Positions 14,478 through 26,700 of a stretch of DNA of 64,000 nucleotides are shown piece after piece. The DNA is from Ascaphus truei (taxonomy: Eukaryota > Chordata > Amphibia > Anura > Ascaphidae): NCBI GenBank assembly GCA_036426205.1, contig CM071568.1, positions 124,279,518-124,343,517 of the forward strand, read 5' to 3'. Position 1 is the stretch's first letter, and every line of letters starts with the position of its first letter. Position numbers and translations under genes: made by a program. The notes under the pieces are model-generated. The model did not search any database. It saw only the letters and a program-made list of their open reading frames with translations, and was not told the DNA's origin.

Positions 14478-17400
14478 ACCTTATTCGGAAAAATAAGATC
14501 TATCGGAGCTGAACCACAGTACTTCAAGCTATGGCCCCCAGTTCCTGAGATATTTAATTTTGAAAGTCCCTTACAAGACCTCTTGTCCTGGAGAAACAAT
14601 ATGGCCACTGAAGTCAGCCTCTCTCTACAACAGAGTGCACAAACTTTTCAATCTGCGCCCCTCTGTCTGCTCTCCCCTGCTCGTGCCCCCCTCCTTGCCC
14701 CTGACGTCATTTGACACTACGTTACCGAAGACAAGGTAAGTGAAGTTGCAGAGTCCTCACGCGATCCCCGCGATTTTATTTAAATGCTTTGGGGAAGAGC
14801 GCGGGGCCTCTGTAAATTCTGCGCTCCCCGCCGGAAAATCTTGCGCCCCCAGATTGCGCACCACTGCTCTAGAAGCAATTAGAAAGCCATGACATCTTAA
14901 GATGACATTGCAGCTTCTGATTAGCTGACCCCACAGCCATCTTGGTTTCTCCCTGGAGCTTTGATGGTAGCGGTTCTGCTCAGGAAAACCATCTGGTTCA
15001 TATAAAAAAACAAACAAACAAACTTGATTTTGAGGAGATTGCTGCTTTAAAGCAGTAATTATTTTCTGAATGATAAATTTTTTTTTTACATCATTAGAAA
15101 CAAGGAGTCTCTTGGTGCAGGACTGTATTGGATTTACACTTCGAGATCCCCCACTCCACCAAATTATTTGTCACTAGGAGTCTGCCAGGGACCATGTTCC
15201 TCCCCAAATCCCAGGGGTAGGGTGCATTCACAGTGTTTTCCAGAACTGAAAGATGGCTCTGTATGCAAGTTTTGTGTGCTTCTGCGCAGCATGAACTGCA
15301 ACCTCATGTGCGTCTGCGCTGGGGTCCCCCTCAGTTCTGAGCAGCGTGGACTGACGCTTTAACATTTAAGCTAGTAAATAAAAATGCTGTTTGTTTTATA
15401 TTCCTTTGAAGGGCTAAACATGGAAAGAATAGCTACTTGTATTTGACCATTTGCAGGAACAGAGTAAACTGGGATCATCATTTGCGAGTGGAGTCATATC
15501 AGTCGATGGAGTCCGTAAACATGTGCTGTTGGTTGGTGCGCCTACACAGGGTATGTCTGCCTAATTACACCTTCTATAATTACAACGTAATCATCAGATG
15601 GCACAAGCCCACATATAGGGTTAAAACTAAAGTGGGGGTGCATTCAAAAGCAATGAAAATATATAGTGTGTAGTAAGTATAGCGATGCAGGTATCTGTGC
15701 AACAATACTTTACATGTTTTGTCATCCCAACATTTCAGCCCCCCCCCCCCCTTCGGACCTTTATCTTCTGAATATTATATTAGTATTCATATTCACAGAT
15801 TTGTCCATGATGTTCCTACATTGCATACACAGCATAAATAATGACACAAAGGACTCTGTACATTTCTACTGGGACATGACTATGCAAAGTTTGAATACTG
15901 AATAAAATCTGGCACACAAATTAATGTTCAATTTGTGAGGGGTCTTCAGGAACTCAAATGTGTCATGCAGAAACCGCTGTATTGGATGTTACTTATCAAT
16001 ACTTTGCTTCACGTTTTTGCCAGGAAAGTTATGCCACCATAAGTACTAAGGAAAGAAACCAGTAGCCCACAATGCGAGTATTATTTGGTATATTTATATG
16101 TGTATACAGCATTTACACTGTTGTAAAATAAGCAATAGAAACATATTGTCTGCCCATTGTCCTATCTGCTGTAAAACCTGTTGGGAATCTTCTCCCCTTT
16201 CAGTGAAGAATTACTTCCTCCAATTTCCCCTGAGCATGCCACCCTCCAGCTTCAGAGCATGACCTCTTGTTTTATCACTTTTTGTTCTCTAAAACAGGGG
16301 TGCGAGCGAGATTTTCTGGGGAGGGGGTCGCAACGCTTACAGAGGCTCTTCCCCAAAGCATTTAAATTAAATGCCGAGGGAGTGCGCGAGGCCTCTGTAT
16401 GTCACTTACATTGTCTCCGGTGGCTTCTGGTGATTCATCGCCATTGCGTCAAATGACGCAGCGGAGTCATATGACGTTGTGATGTCAGAAAGCACCGAAG
16501 ACAAGGTGGAGGGGGGGGGGGCGAGGCGAGTAGGTGGAGAGAGTAGGCAGGGGGCACAGACTAAAGAGTTTGCGCACCCCTGCTCTAAAATATGCTGCCC
16601 TTCTGTACCTTGTTGACACTCTTTAAATATGTAACTCCTCTAATTTACCTCAGACTAACACCTACTGCTGAGGCGGGCCTGAGTCCTCCTTCTATATACC
16701 TTACCCCACACGTGGCTGCAGGCCAGACAAAGGGAGGCAGACTACAGTAATGTTTATAACAAGGGTATTTATAATGTAATTATGGCTGGGAACCAATGTA
16801 ATGTATATAAAGTATGTACACAATGCAATTAGATATAAACACTTCACACAAAACACTGTGCCTCTCAGTATATGCACGTATTAAAGGTAAGTTATAATAA
16901 GCATTAGAATGTAAAAACCAAGAAGGTGGGTTCTCCAGGAACAGACAGACCCCACTAACTGCAAAGAACAGGCTCTTGGCCGTTCTGGTTGTTCCTGTGG
17001 CAGATTCGCTGGAGACACCATCAGTATATGTACCAAAGCAAGGCGCTTGAGGTGGAGGGAGAGTAATAATTTTCCTTGGCCGTCAGTGCAGCATGTTGCA
17101 GCACCTTCCCTTGCTTGATGGACTGCAGGTGTTTGCCTGAAGATAGAAGCATTCAACAATGCTCTGGGGATCATGGTTTCAACTACCTCTGACTGCCACG
17201 GTGTCCAGAATAGATGCCAGCACGAAGGTCTGTCCATTCCTGGAGAACCCACCTTCATGGTTTCTATATTCTAATGCTTGTGCATGTGACAGGGTCTTTC
17301 CTCTGTCTGAGGCTTTACAAGGAAAGCCTGTCTCTAGCTGTTGAGTCCAGCAGGGAGCTGGGTAATCTGCAGCATGAGGCAATTAACCAGTTTCCACCTG

Positions 17401-20400
17401 GCTCGTTAAGAGAGTTTAAAAGCCTGCTTGATAGCAATCTTGTGATCTCTAGTCTATGGAAACACCCTGGACTGCTGGAGAGATCACAAAGGGATGATCG
17501 CTCTCTGATCCAGACACAAACACTGGACAACTAAAGAGAGCAGGCTGCTGTGAAAATGAGCCCTGCACAAGGACTTTCAGGCCCCTACACTAGCCGAAGG
17601 TAACTGACCTTCGCCCTATTTTTGTCGTTTGTTGGTAAGGGGCTTAGCCCTCTAACCCCTAGACAGGGGTAAGCTGTGTTAGTTAAAGCTCCATGTAGGA
17701 GTTAGGTCTGTTTGTTTTCCTTTCTCCCTGTTTTGCTGATGCCAAGCTGTTTGTTTTGAAGGTAATTAAAGCCTATTTTGATTTTCCCTTAAAAACATCT
17801 CCTGTTTTTAAAACCTCGGCACACATCTCCTACAGTGCATATATTACCACCATTTTCTATACCCTGAATATAATTTTTAATACTACACTATCAGAGTTGT
17901 GTGCTTTCCCCCCTTTTTTGTATCTCCCTATACAACCTACTGTAACATCCACATCCTGGCTTTCCACGTTGCTTTGTTACATTGCTTGCATACTTTTGTC
18001 TGCTGAAATAATGACTCCAAGGTCCCTTTCTTCTATAGTAGTTGACATAATATATGCCATTAATCCTGTGTTCTGCCTTTGGACTTTTGTGACCCATGTG
18101 CTTTATTTTGCACTTTTTGGCATTACAGTGTAGTTGTGTGGAAGAAACAAAGTCCACTTTGAGTTTAGGAGAAACAATCTGTCGGACACTTTAATATTGC
18201 TCCAGCTGCAAGCAACAGTGACATTTACATTCAGTCAAATATTTCTGTCCGATTAACACAAATGCACTGAGGTTGTAGCCCTAAGCAGTCCCAAATTCAA
18301 GTGACAATGGCGCTTCAGCACTGGATCCCTTCAATATATATGCAGAAAACAGGACTGGGAAAAGATATGAATAAACTGCTTGTAGTAGTAAAGTACCCAA
18401 GTGGGCCAATATTCCCTGAAGGGTAAGGTGTAAGGCTACAAAAACCCCATCAGACCCTCATTGGGATGCCCCCTGGACTCACATTGAGTAATCATGAATA
18501 AAGAAGTACTCACAGAAATCTCTTAAACCTGAAGTCCTGATAAGCGTGCAGCCTGGAGTAGAGAAGTAGATCTGAGAAAAAAGGTGATTTCTGGCGCAAC
18601 AGCCAAAAGTGGGTCCCAAACAAGTTGTATTAAAAATATTGCTTTATTGATCCATCTAAAAAAGTGGAGGCGCACACCCTCCTACGCGTTTCGTGTTGAA
18701 AACACTTTATCAAGGAGTATACATGATCATAAACATACTTCCTTATATACCCATTCAAATTGCCTATTTTCGCGCCACAGATAACGACGTAGCTCCGCCC
18801 ACACTGTGTGATGTCATCACGCTCCCCTCAAGCACGCCCCCAAGCGCTCCGAACCATCCCGGAGTGCCAAACCCTCCCCGTATAGCCACATAAGCATCTT
18901 GGCGCTGTGGAAAGAGACCCCAAGCCCCCATATTTACCATCATGGAACCGCTATTCCGGTGAGCGCGGCGGAACGGAGTACTGTACTTCCCCGTTCGTCG
19001 CGTCATCACTGTAGGCGGCTCCCTAACTTGTTATGCCTTCCTGCATTATAACGTGATGTGGGTGGAGCCGAGTGTCCCATGTGGGCCATAGGGAGCCGCC
19101 TACAGTGATGACGCGACAAACGGGGAAGTAGTCCGTTCCGCCGCGCTCACCGGAATAGCGGTTCCATGATGGTAAATATGGGGGCTTGGGGTCTCTTTCC
19201 TCAGCGCCAAGATGCTTATGTGGCTATCCGGGGAGGGTTTGGCACTCCGGGATGGTTCGGAGCGCTTGGGGGCGTGCTTGAGGGGAGCGTGATGACGCAG
19301 TGTGGGCAGAGCTACGTCATTACCTGTGGCGTGAAAATAGGCGATTTGAATGGGTATATAAGGAAGTATGTTTATCCACTTTTTTAGATGGATCAATAAA
19401 GCAATATTTTTAATACAACTTGTTTGGGACCCACTTTTGGCTGTTGCGCCAGAAATCACCTTTTTTTTGTAGCCCTAAGCAGTCTATTTTATACCCTAAG
19501 CAAAGAGGCGTGAATGCATCATTTCAGAATGTCAGTATGTATTACAACATTGGGTGCCTTACTTGGTATCTTAGCATCTACATATCTACATAGTTACTTG
19601 TTATACATATTGGCATATTCTAGCAGTGTAAGCAGAAAAAGAAAATATATAATACATGGCAGACTCATCCCCCCCCCCCCCTCTCCCGTCCAAAGGCCAA
19701 CAGCTGCACATCTCTCTAACCCTACTAGGGGGAGTAAATAGATAAGAAGCCAGGGAGGTACCGTTGGTGAAGACAGAGAAACAGCAGTCTATGCAATTTA
19801 TCATGTTAAACAAAGTTAAAGGAACCTAAAAATTCCTTTAATCACATACACAGTTTCACTTCTACCCACAATGCACTGTTATACAAAGTAGGGGTTTAAA
19901 ATTATAACTATGGAAAAAGAAGTCTGGTTATGGTTATACAGTACATTAAAAGGGATCTGAAGATATTTATATTCCTTAGTTGTCACACTTTTGACCATTG
20001 CTCCAATCTACCAAAATCATTATTCATTTTGCTTACCGTACCCTGCAGTGTCAACCCTTTTGCTGATCTTTGCGGTCATCTTCCCCTCCTCTGAATATAC
20101 TCTCGTTATTACAACTCTATCTCCTATCCTTCAACCAATGTCTTATTCAATAAATCACCATAAAGTACAATCCCAAGCTTTGCAATTTGTTTATCGGTCT
20201 TCTGTGTGGGATACTGCCAAATGCCTTACTAAGATCTAGGTAAGCTACATCTACTGCTCCACTCTGATCTATTACCTTAATCACACAAATCTGTTAGGTT
20301 GCTTGATATGATCTCCCCCCTCCCCCAGTAATTTTATAAGATGCCTCGGATCTTGTAAGTTGCTGGACTTTAGATAATCAACAACTTACCTGCCTCTTCT

Positions 20401-23400
20401 CCAACTTTTGTGAAGTGGGACTAAACTTGCTCTTCTCTGTTCATCTGGAACCAATATATCACATTTGTGTGCAAGCTTGATTCCAAGTGTGACATGTATC
20501 TGCTGTACACCAACCACTGTTGTACCTGGATTGTTGCAGGTATCACCTCCAAGATCGCATTCATACCAAGAGAGCTGCACCATGCTGGGGCAGCTATAAT
20601 ATATGAGCTTAAAGCAAGGACTGCTCCATCACCTCTAAGCACTTTCAGTGGAGACAGGGCGTTTTCTCTCTTTGGAGCTGATGTACATTTAAGTGATCTG
20701 GATAATGATGGGCTTGGTAAGAAAGGACCATTATAACTTGCTTTAAGATATTGTAGTTGGAAGTCAAGTTAATATATTCTTTTATTGTTGTATTTTGTAT
20801 ATTATATGTTGGCAATGAACATTTCCTGAATCGACACAAATAAATCAAGAACAAAAGGAATAGTATGACTACACATTTTAAAATGTTTAAAGCTTTTTCT
20901 ATACACGGTATCCCCTAATACTCATAGCTACTGCTACCGCCCCCACACCCACTGTATACATCTGACTCCCTCCAAAATATTTTAATTTAATTCATGCTTC
21001 TTTTTCCCAATGGTAATCACAGCACTTCATAGTTACAATATAACATGATGTATGCAGAGCTGTACATAGAATTTTACAGGTACAGCCCCTGCCCTGTTGA
21101 GCCTGATGCACACTGGGATTTGAACCAGGCTCCTCTGTTTCAAAATCAGAGTCAGTACCTTCACTGAGCCACTCCACTTATGTATGACTACTTATTATTT
21201 TCTAGTGGGAGTGAGCATCACACACCATTAATATGAAACTACAACTAAAGGTTCCATACAGTGTGGCTAATGTAGAAAGGACAAGTACGTGACAGTGGGT
21301 GGGGGAGTGGGGAAAGTGAGTGGACTGGGCGCTTCCCAAATAGTATTAAATTGGTGTAATTAGTGACACACCTTTAGTACACAAAATAAACTTTACACCA
21401 CAAAGTGAATAGTGAATATATAGTGTACAAGAGCAGCTCAACTTCCTCTGATGGGACAGTTCCAAGTCCCAGGATGTAGAATTTTCTTTTCTTGGGGTTG
21501 AGGAGGAGCGCAGGATATGCTCGTTATATGCAAAAAATAAAGATATATATAGTGCCGATGGTAGATCACTGCTAAAAATATAATCAATATAGGAAATGAA
21601 CTCACAAAAATCGTATAATGTTACTGCATGTCAGAGATCCATCTCTCTCTGACTGGAGCCCTTTGTATAGCTGGGGTCAGGATACCTCTCAGTGAAGTGG
21701 TTGATATGCAAATAAAAGAAACCACAAATAGTGCATACTGTATGAACTATAAATATGTATTATTCACAAATGATAAGGAAACTCACATTTTCCATAAATA
21801 AGATGGGTGGTGGAGAGAACCGCCGATAGTAGGGTGGTGAAGTGTGGAGCTGCTGCCCGGTGCTTCACTTGCACCTCACAGTGTAGTTCCGCATCAGTCT
21901 CTGCCGTCACGTCACTTCCGGTTTCGCGTCACGGGTGAGGGCGGGAAGCCAAAATGGGTCTGGTAACAGCAGTAGTTTGCCAGTCCTTCAGTGCGCAAAT
22001 TCTCTCCAAAAACGCTACGCGTTTCGCACACTGCTTCGTCAGGAGTATGATTGTATGGGTGTGCTCTTGTGTCATATATAGGCCCATCAATTAATTAGAA
22101 AGAAATTCGTATTTAATTTTAACCCCCTCAGCGCTCACACATAGCGCGAGGTCCAAAACCCATAGGGTAAATACATACATATATACATGGCTAAATGATC
22201 TTTATTAAACTTGCAACATAATAAAAATATTGTTTAAAAAACATGATATATGGGTATCTATATTGTATAATTAAAAAATAGTATATACCCACTAAAATGT
22301 TCATATAGACTATTGCTAGGAATACACTAAATGTGTATAGAAGTAGAGAGGTAGATGGAGGAAGAGGAGAGAGGAGAGACATAATTAATATTCAATAATA
22401 ATGATAAAATGTATATTTTAATGTTATAAAAGAACCTTAGTATAAAATACAATAAATTAAATATATTTATCGGTACAAAGGGAGAGTAAACACACTAGAA
22501 ATAAAATATACCCGTAATTAGCATATATTTAAAGGACAGTTAAAATGGACTAAAAAATATATAATTTAATGTATAATAATTAGACTAAAAATGCACCAAT
22601 ATCAATATCTACATTTAGACCTAGGGGGGACATGGTCTGCATTTTGTGGATCCAGTATGTTTCTCTTCTGGCCAGACTATTTAGCCTATTGCCCCCCCCG
22701 CCAGTGTTTAGTGACTTGTTCTATACCTATATAAGATAGGTATTTCGGGTCAGAGTTATGAAAATGTAAAAAGTGTTTGGATAGGTTATGGCTGATGAGA
22801 CCTTTCTTGATGTTGCCCACATGTTCCAATATGCGGGTGCGTATTGGTCTTGATGTACGACCTATATACTGTAACCCGCATGGGCATTGCAATAAATATA
22901 TTACATAATCCGATTTACAATTTATGTAACTTTCTACATTAAAAGTCTCCCCTGTTGTTTTTGAAGTAAAATTAAACTTATCCTTTGCTTTGTATTTACA
23001 TGCCGTGCATGAATAGCAGCCATAAAAGCCTATTGGTTTATCCAACCAAGTGCTAGTTGTGTCTTCTTTTCTGGTTTTAAATGTAGTTGGTGCCAATTTA
23101 TTCTTGAGATTTGGGGCTCTTTTGAAAAGGATTGTGGGTTTCTCCGGAATGTGGCCCCTAAGAACGGGGTCATTTTTTAAAATATGCCAATGATTGCAAA
23201 TGATTTTTTTTATTCCATTTGCATCTTTATTGTAAGGTGTAAGGAATGACATACTATAGTCTGTTATATTGTTAGTAGTTTGATCTTTGGTTTTATCTAA
23301 TAATAATTCTTCTCTTTGGACTAAATTTACTTTTTCAACAGCTTTTTTTAAAACATGTTCATTATAGTTTGGCAATGAACGTAGAGTAAATAAAAAATAA

Positions 23401-23724
23401 TAAAAAATAAAAAATATATTATATATATATCATATACTCATATATATTATATGATACAAAAAGTCCATTTCAAAAGGGTGTCAGAATTCAAGCAAACATT
23501 ACGCCTGATGTTTAAGAACGCTCACTAGTAAAGCTATATTCATTTAACCACTTTATTGAGGTGATATTTTTTAAGCTTGTATATCCAGTAGCCTTACCAT
23601 ACTATATCTAGATACTGATATATGCTTAAAACATTATCACCTCAAGGTTAAATATAGACTTTAGCTAGGCTTCTTATAACATCAGGCGTATGTTTTCTTT
23701 TATTCCTGCACCCTTTGAATGGGT

Positions 23725-23772
<48 letters not shown>

Positions 23773-26700
23773 TTTTATTTTTTTACTCTACTGTTCATGC
23801 CTATGCCATTAACTATCCATCCATACTTATCTGTTTTTATGTCATGTTAATGTTGTGTCATGCTGTTTTTTTTGTTTGCAAAGCTATCAAATGTCAGTGA
23901 TCTATTGGCTAATTGGTGTATCCCATTGACTGCCCTGATTGACAGACCAATCGGAGGCCAATAAGGATATATAACCAGGGCTCACTGCCATAACTTTAAT
24001 ATCCCTGAGGAAGTGTGTTACCCACACGAAACGCGTAGGGCTGTTTTTATTTTTGGACACTTTTGCTAGTACAAGCTGTTATATCGCTGAGGCTTTTGTG
24101 AGCGAAGTAGGGGCAAGAGGTCGATCGCCATTTCCCTGAGGCTTCACTGATTCACCAGTCCTGTCACACCCGCGACGTCATTTCCGGTTTCGGCGCAACG
24201 GAGACTTCATTCCGGTCCTCACCATAAGGAAACAGAGATACCGGCATCCTGAAACCCTGCGACCCCCCCACACGTGATTTCGGCTCACATTGACTTATGC
24301 GAATCTACATCTCCGTCCTGTGAGTGTTATTCAGATTTTAACCCACGGAGCGATCAGCAACCTGTCCACTTTTTATTTCAGTTATAAATTAACTTTTATC
24401 ACTAGCTTTGCTTTAATGTTGTCTGTCTAGTTGTGTCTGTCTGTTCTGTCCCCTGTGTCAGCCAGCTTGCATTTTATGTCTGTGTAATCTGTTTAGCTTG
24501 TGTGCAACTACTCTCTCTTTTTATTTCATGTTCCACACCCCCTGCATGAATTCCTAACGGAGCACTCAAAGATTCAGTGACTGTAGCACATCTTGGAATT
24601 GGGACTATTCTACTGGACTTCCATCCATTGTGGTGATCAGGCGCCGGTATCTCTCTTATCTTTATGCTGTTCATCTGATTGTACTATCAGTTTCACCAGG
24701 CTGCCTATCTACCAATAGGTTCCCCCTCTTAACAGGGTACATTGTTATTCCCATTAGGCTTTTTTACATCACCTTTTTTTCTTTTAAATGCATATCAGTT
24801 CTATTTTTGCCAACACGGTTGCTTCTGCTTCTAGCCTCTACAGCCTATGTATATGTCTCTCCCACTGAGATAGCCGGAGAATAACCAATACGCTTGGTCC
24901 GTAAACACACCCTATATTCGTCTCTATTACCAACAGAATACCTAAAGAGAGAGGTGTCTTCTTCTGCTCCCTGTCTCTTGGGGAGGTTTCTCCCTTGGAG
25001 TTTTCCTCTCCTGTGTGGGGCCCAAAGAATAAAGGAAATGGTCCAAGTTGTTGTTCTTCCAAAAAAAGGAGGGTATGTAAGTTTTAAAAATTGTAAATCT
25101 GTCCAGCTTGGGGGGGGTCCCTTCGGGACTGAAAGGTTAAAAAAAAGCCATATTTGCCAGCTTTATTCTCTCCGGGACCAAATGGTTAATATTTTAAAGC
25201 TTTAAGTTTTAGACCCAGAAGACCCTCTGTCTCAGTAGGTATCGCAACTGGACGTATGTCACTCGGCCTTATGTACCCCCATTAATAGCTTTGACCCTTT
25301 CCCTGTTACCAGCAAATAAAATGTAGTTTCCCATTAAGCATTTCCAGAGGGTATATGTATTTTTTAGATGTGTATCTATCATGGTAACTCAGGTTGTACA
25401 ACAGGTGTAATAGAACTGATATGTTTTTTTCTCTTGCTTTTCTGTTTAAATACCGCTCCTCAAATTAGTAACAGATGTGAGAAACCAGCCACATGTTTGT
25501 TTCTGAGTCTTGCCTCAACGGGCTTGTACTGTCCATATCCTGAGACCAAAAGATATAGCGGTGCCGTGATGAAAGCTCCCCGGTAGAGGATCCGAGTTGG
25601 TGTGTAAGTTTGCCTGCCCTATGTCCTGACAAGGTGGGATTAGACCTACAGATACCACAGGACCCCCGGGGGCCCCATACACCCATGGAACCACCCGAGG
25701 GCCCCAAGACACCTGTGAACCACCGCGAGGGCCCCCCAGACTATCCTGTGGTGGATGACCCACAGTCGACTCCCCGAAAAAACCCACGGGATCACCCATG
25801 ACCCCAGTGGTTCCCACGGGATCTGTGGGGACCACCTGGAGGCACGTCACCTAAGCTTAACCAACTAGGCCCCCGACAACCGTTGGGTACACCGCATGTT
25901 CATCTGTGGGGCCTGCCTAGCCTTCAGAAAAAAAGACCCCTCCCACCCATTCGTCCACCGGGGACCCCCCCACCTGCAGTATTAATTCTGTGTGTAAAAT
26001 AATTAATCAGTTTTTTATAGGTAAGCAGCACGAGTGTTGGGGGGGGTATTGGTGCTTCCTAAATATTTTCTTTAACATTTTAAAATTGTTCTTCCTAGGG
26101 TAGATGAGCAGGGGGGTCTCCGGAGCAAGAAAAGCCGTATTGAATTTAAGGTCCTGGACCCCTACTTCCTGAGATAGCAGCCCCGTTATGGGATGCCGTA
26201 TCTCCAATGCAGGAAATGTCCTGTGTCATGTGATCAGGATATTTCCATGCATAGGAGAATACAGCACCCCATAACGGGGCCGTATCTCGGAATAGGCAAG
26301 GGGTTAATGGTCCTGACCATGCGTTCCTGCTCGCGGAGACCCCCTGCTCTCTACTTCACCGACCAACTTTATTCGAGCAATCCCTGTATGTCCCTGCAGA
26401 TACCTGTAATTCGGCCCGCTCCTCACCTCTTAAATCCGCCCGTGTGCATTTGCCTTCCCATCTTTGTTCATGCCTGGCTGAAAGCGGCTGATCTGTTAAA
26501 TATAAATGATTAGGATTCATAGGCTGCAAGCTTCGCTTTCCTACCAGATGGCAATAAAGTTCATGATTGTAATGCATTATTATATAGTACTGTGCAGTAT
26601 GCAGCCACGGAATAAAATGCTCAATACCCCCTGCCGGAAAATAACTCATGCACTTGGGCAGAAAACAGTCACAGAACCTCAATACACACCTGGTATCCCC

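Noticed and set aside
20995..21178. Possible tRNA gene
   Set aside because: A and B boxes are present but the cloverleaf does not close, and a SINE body follows, so it is called a SINE.
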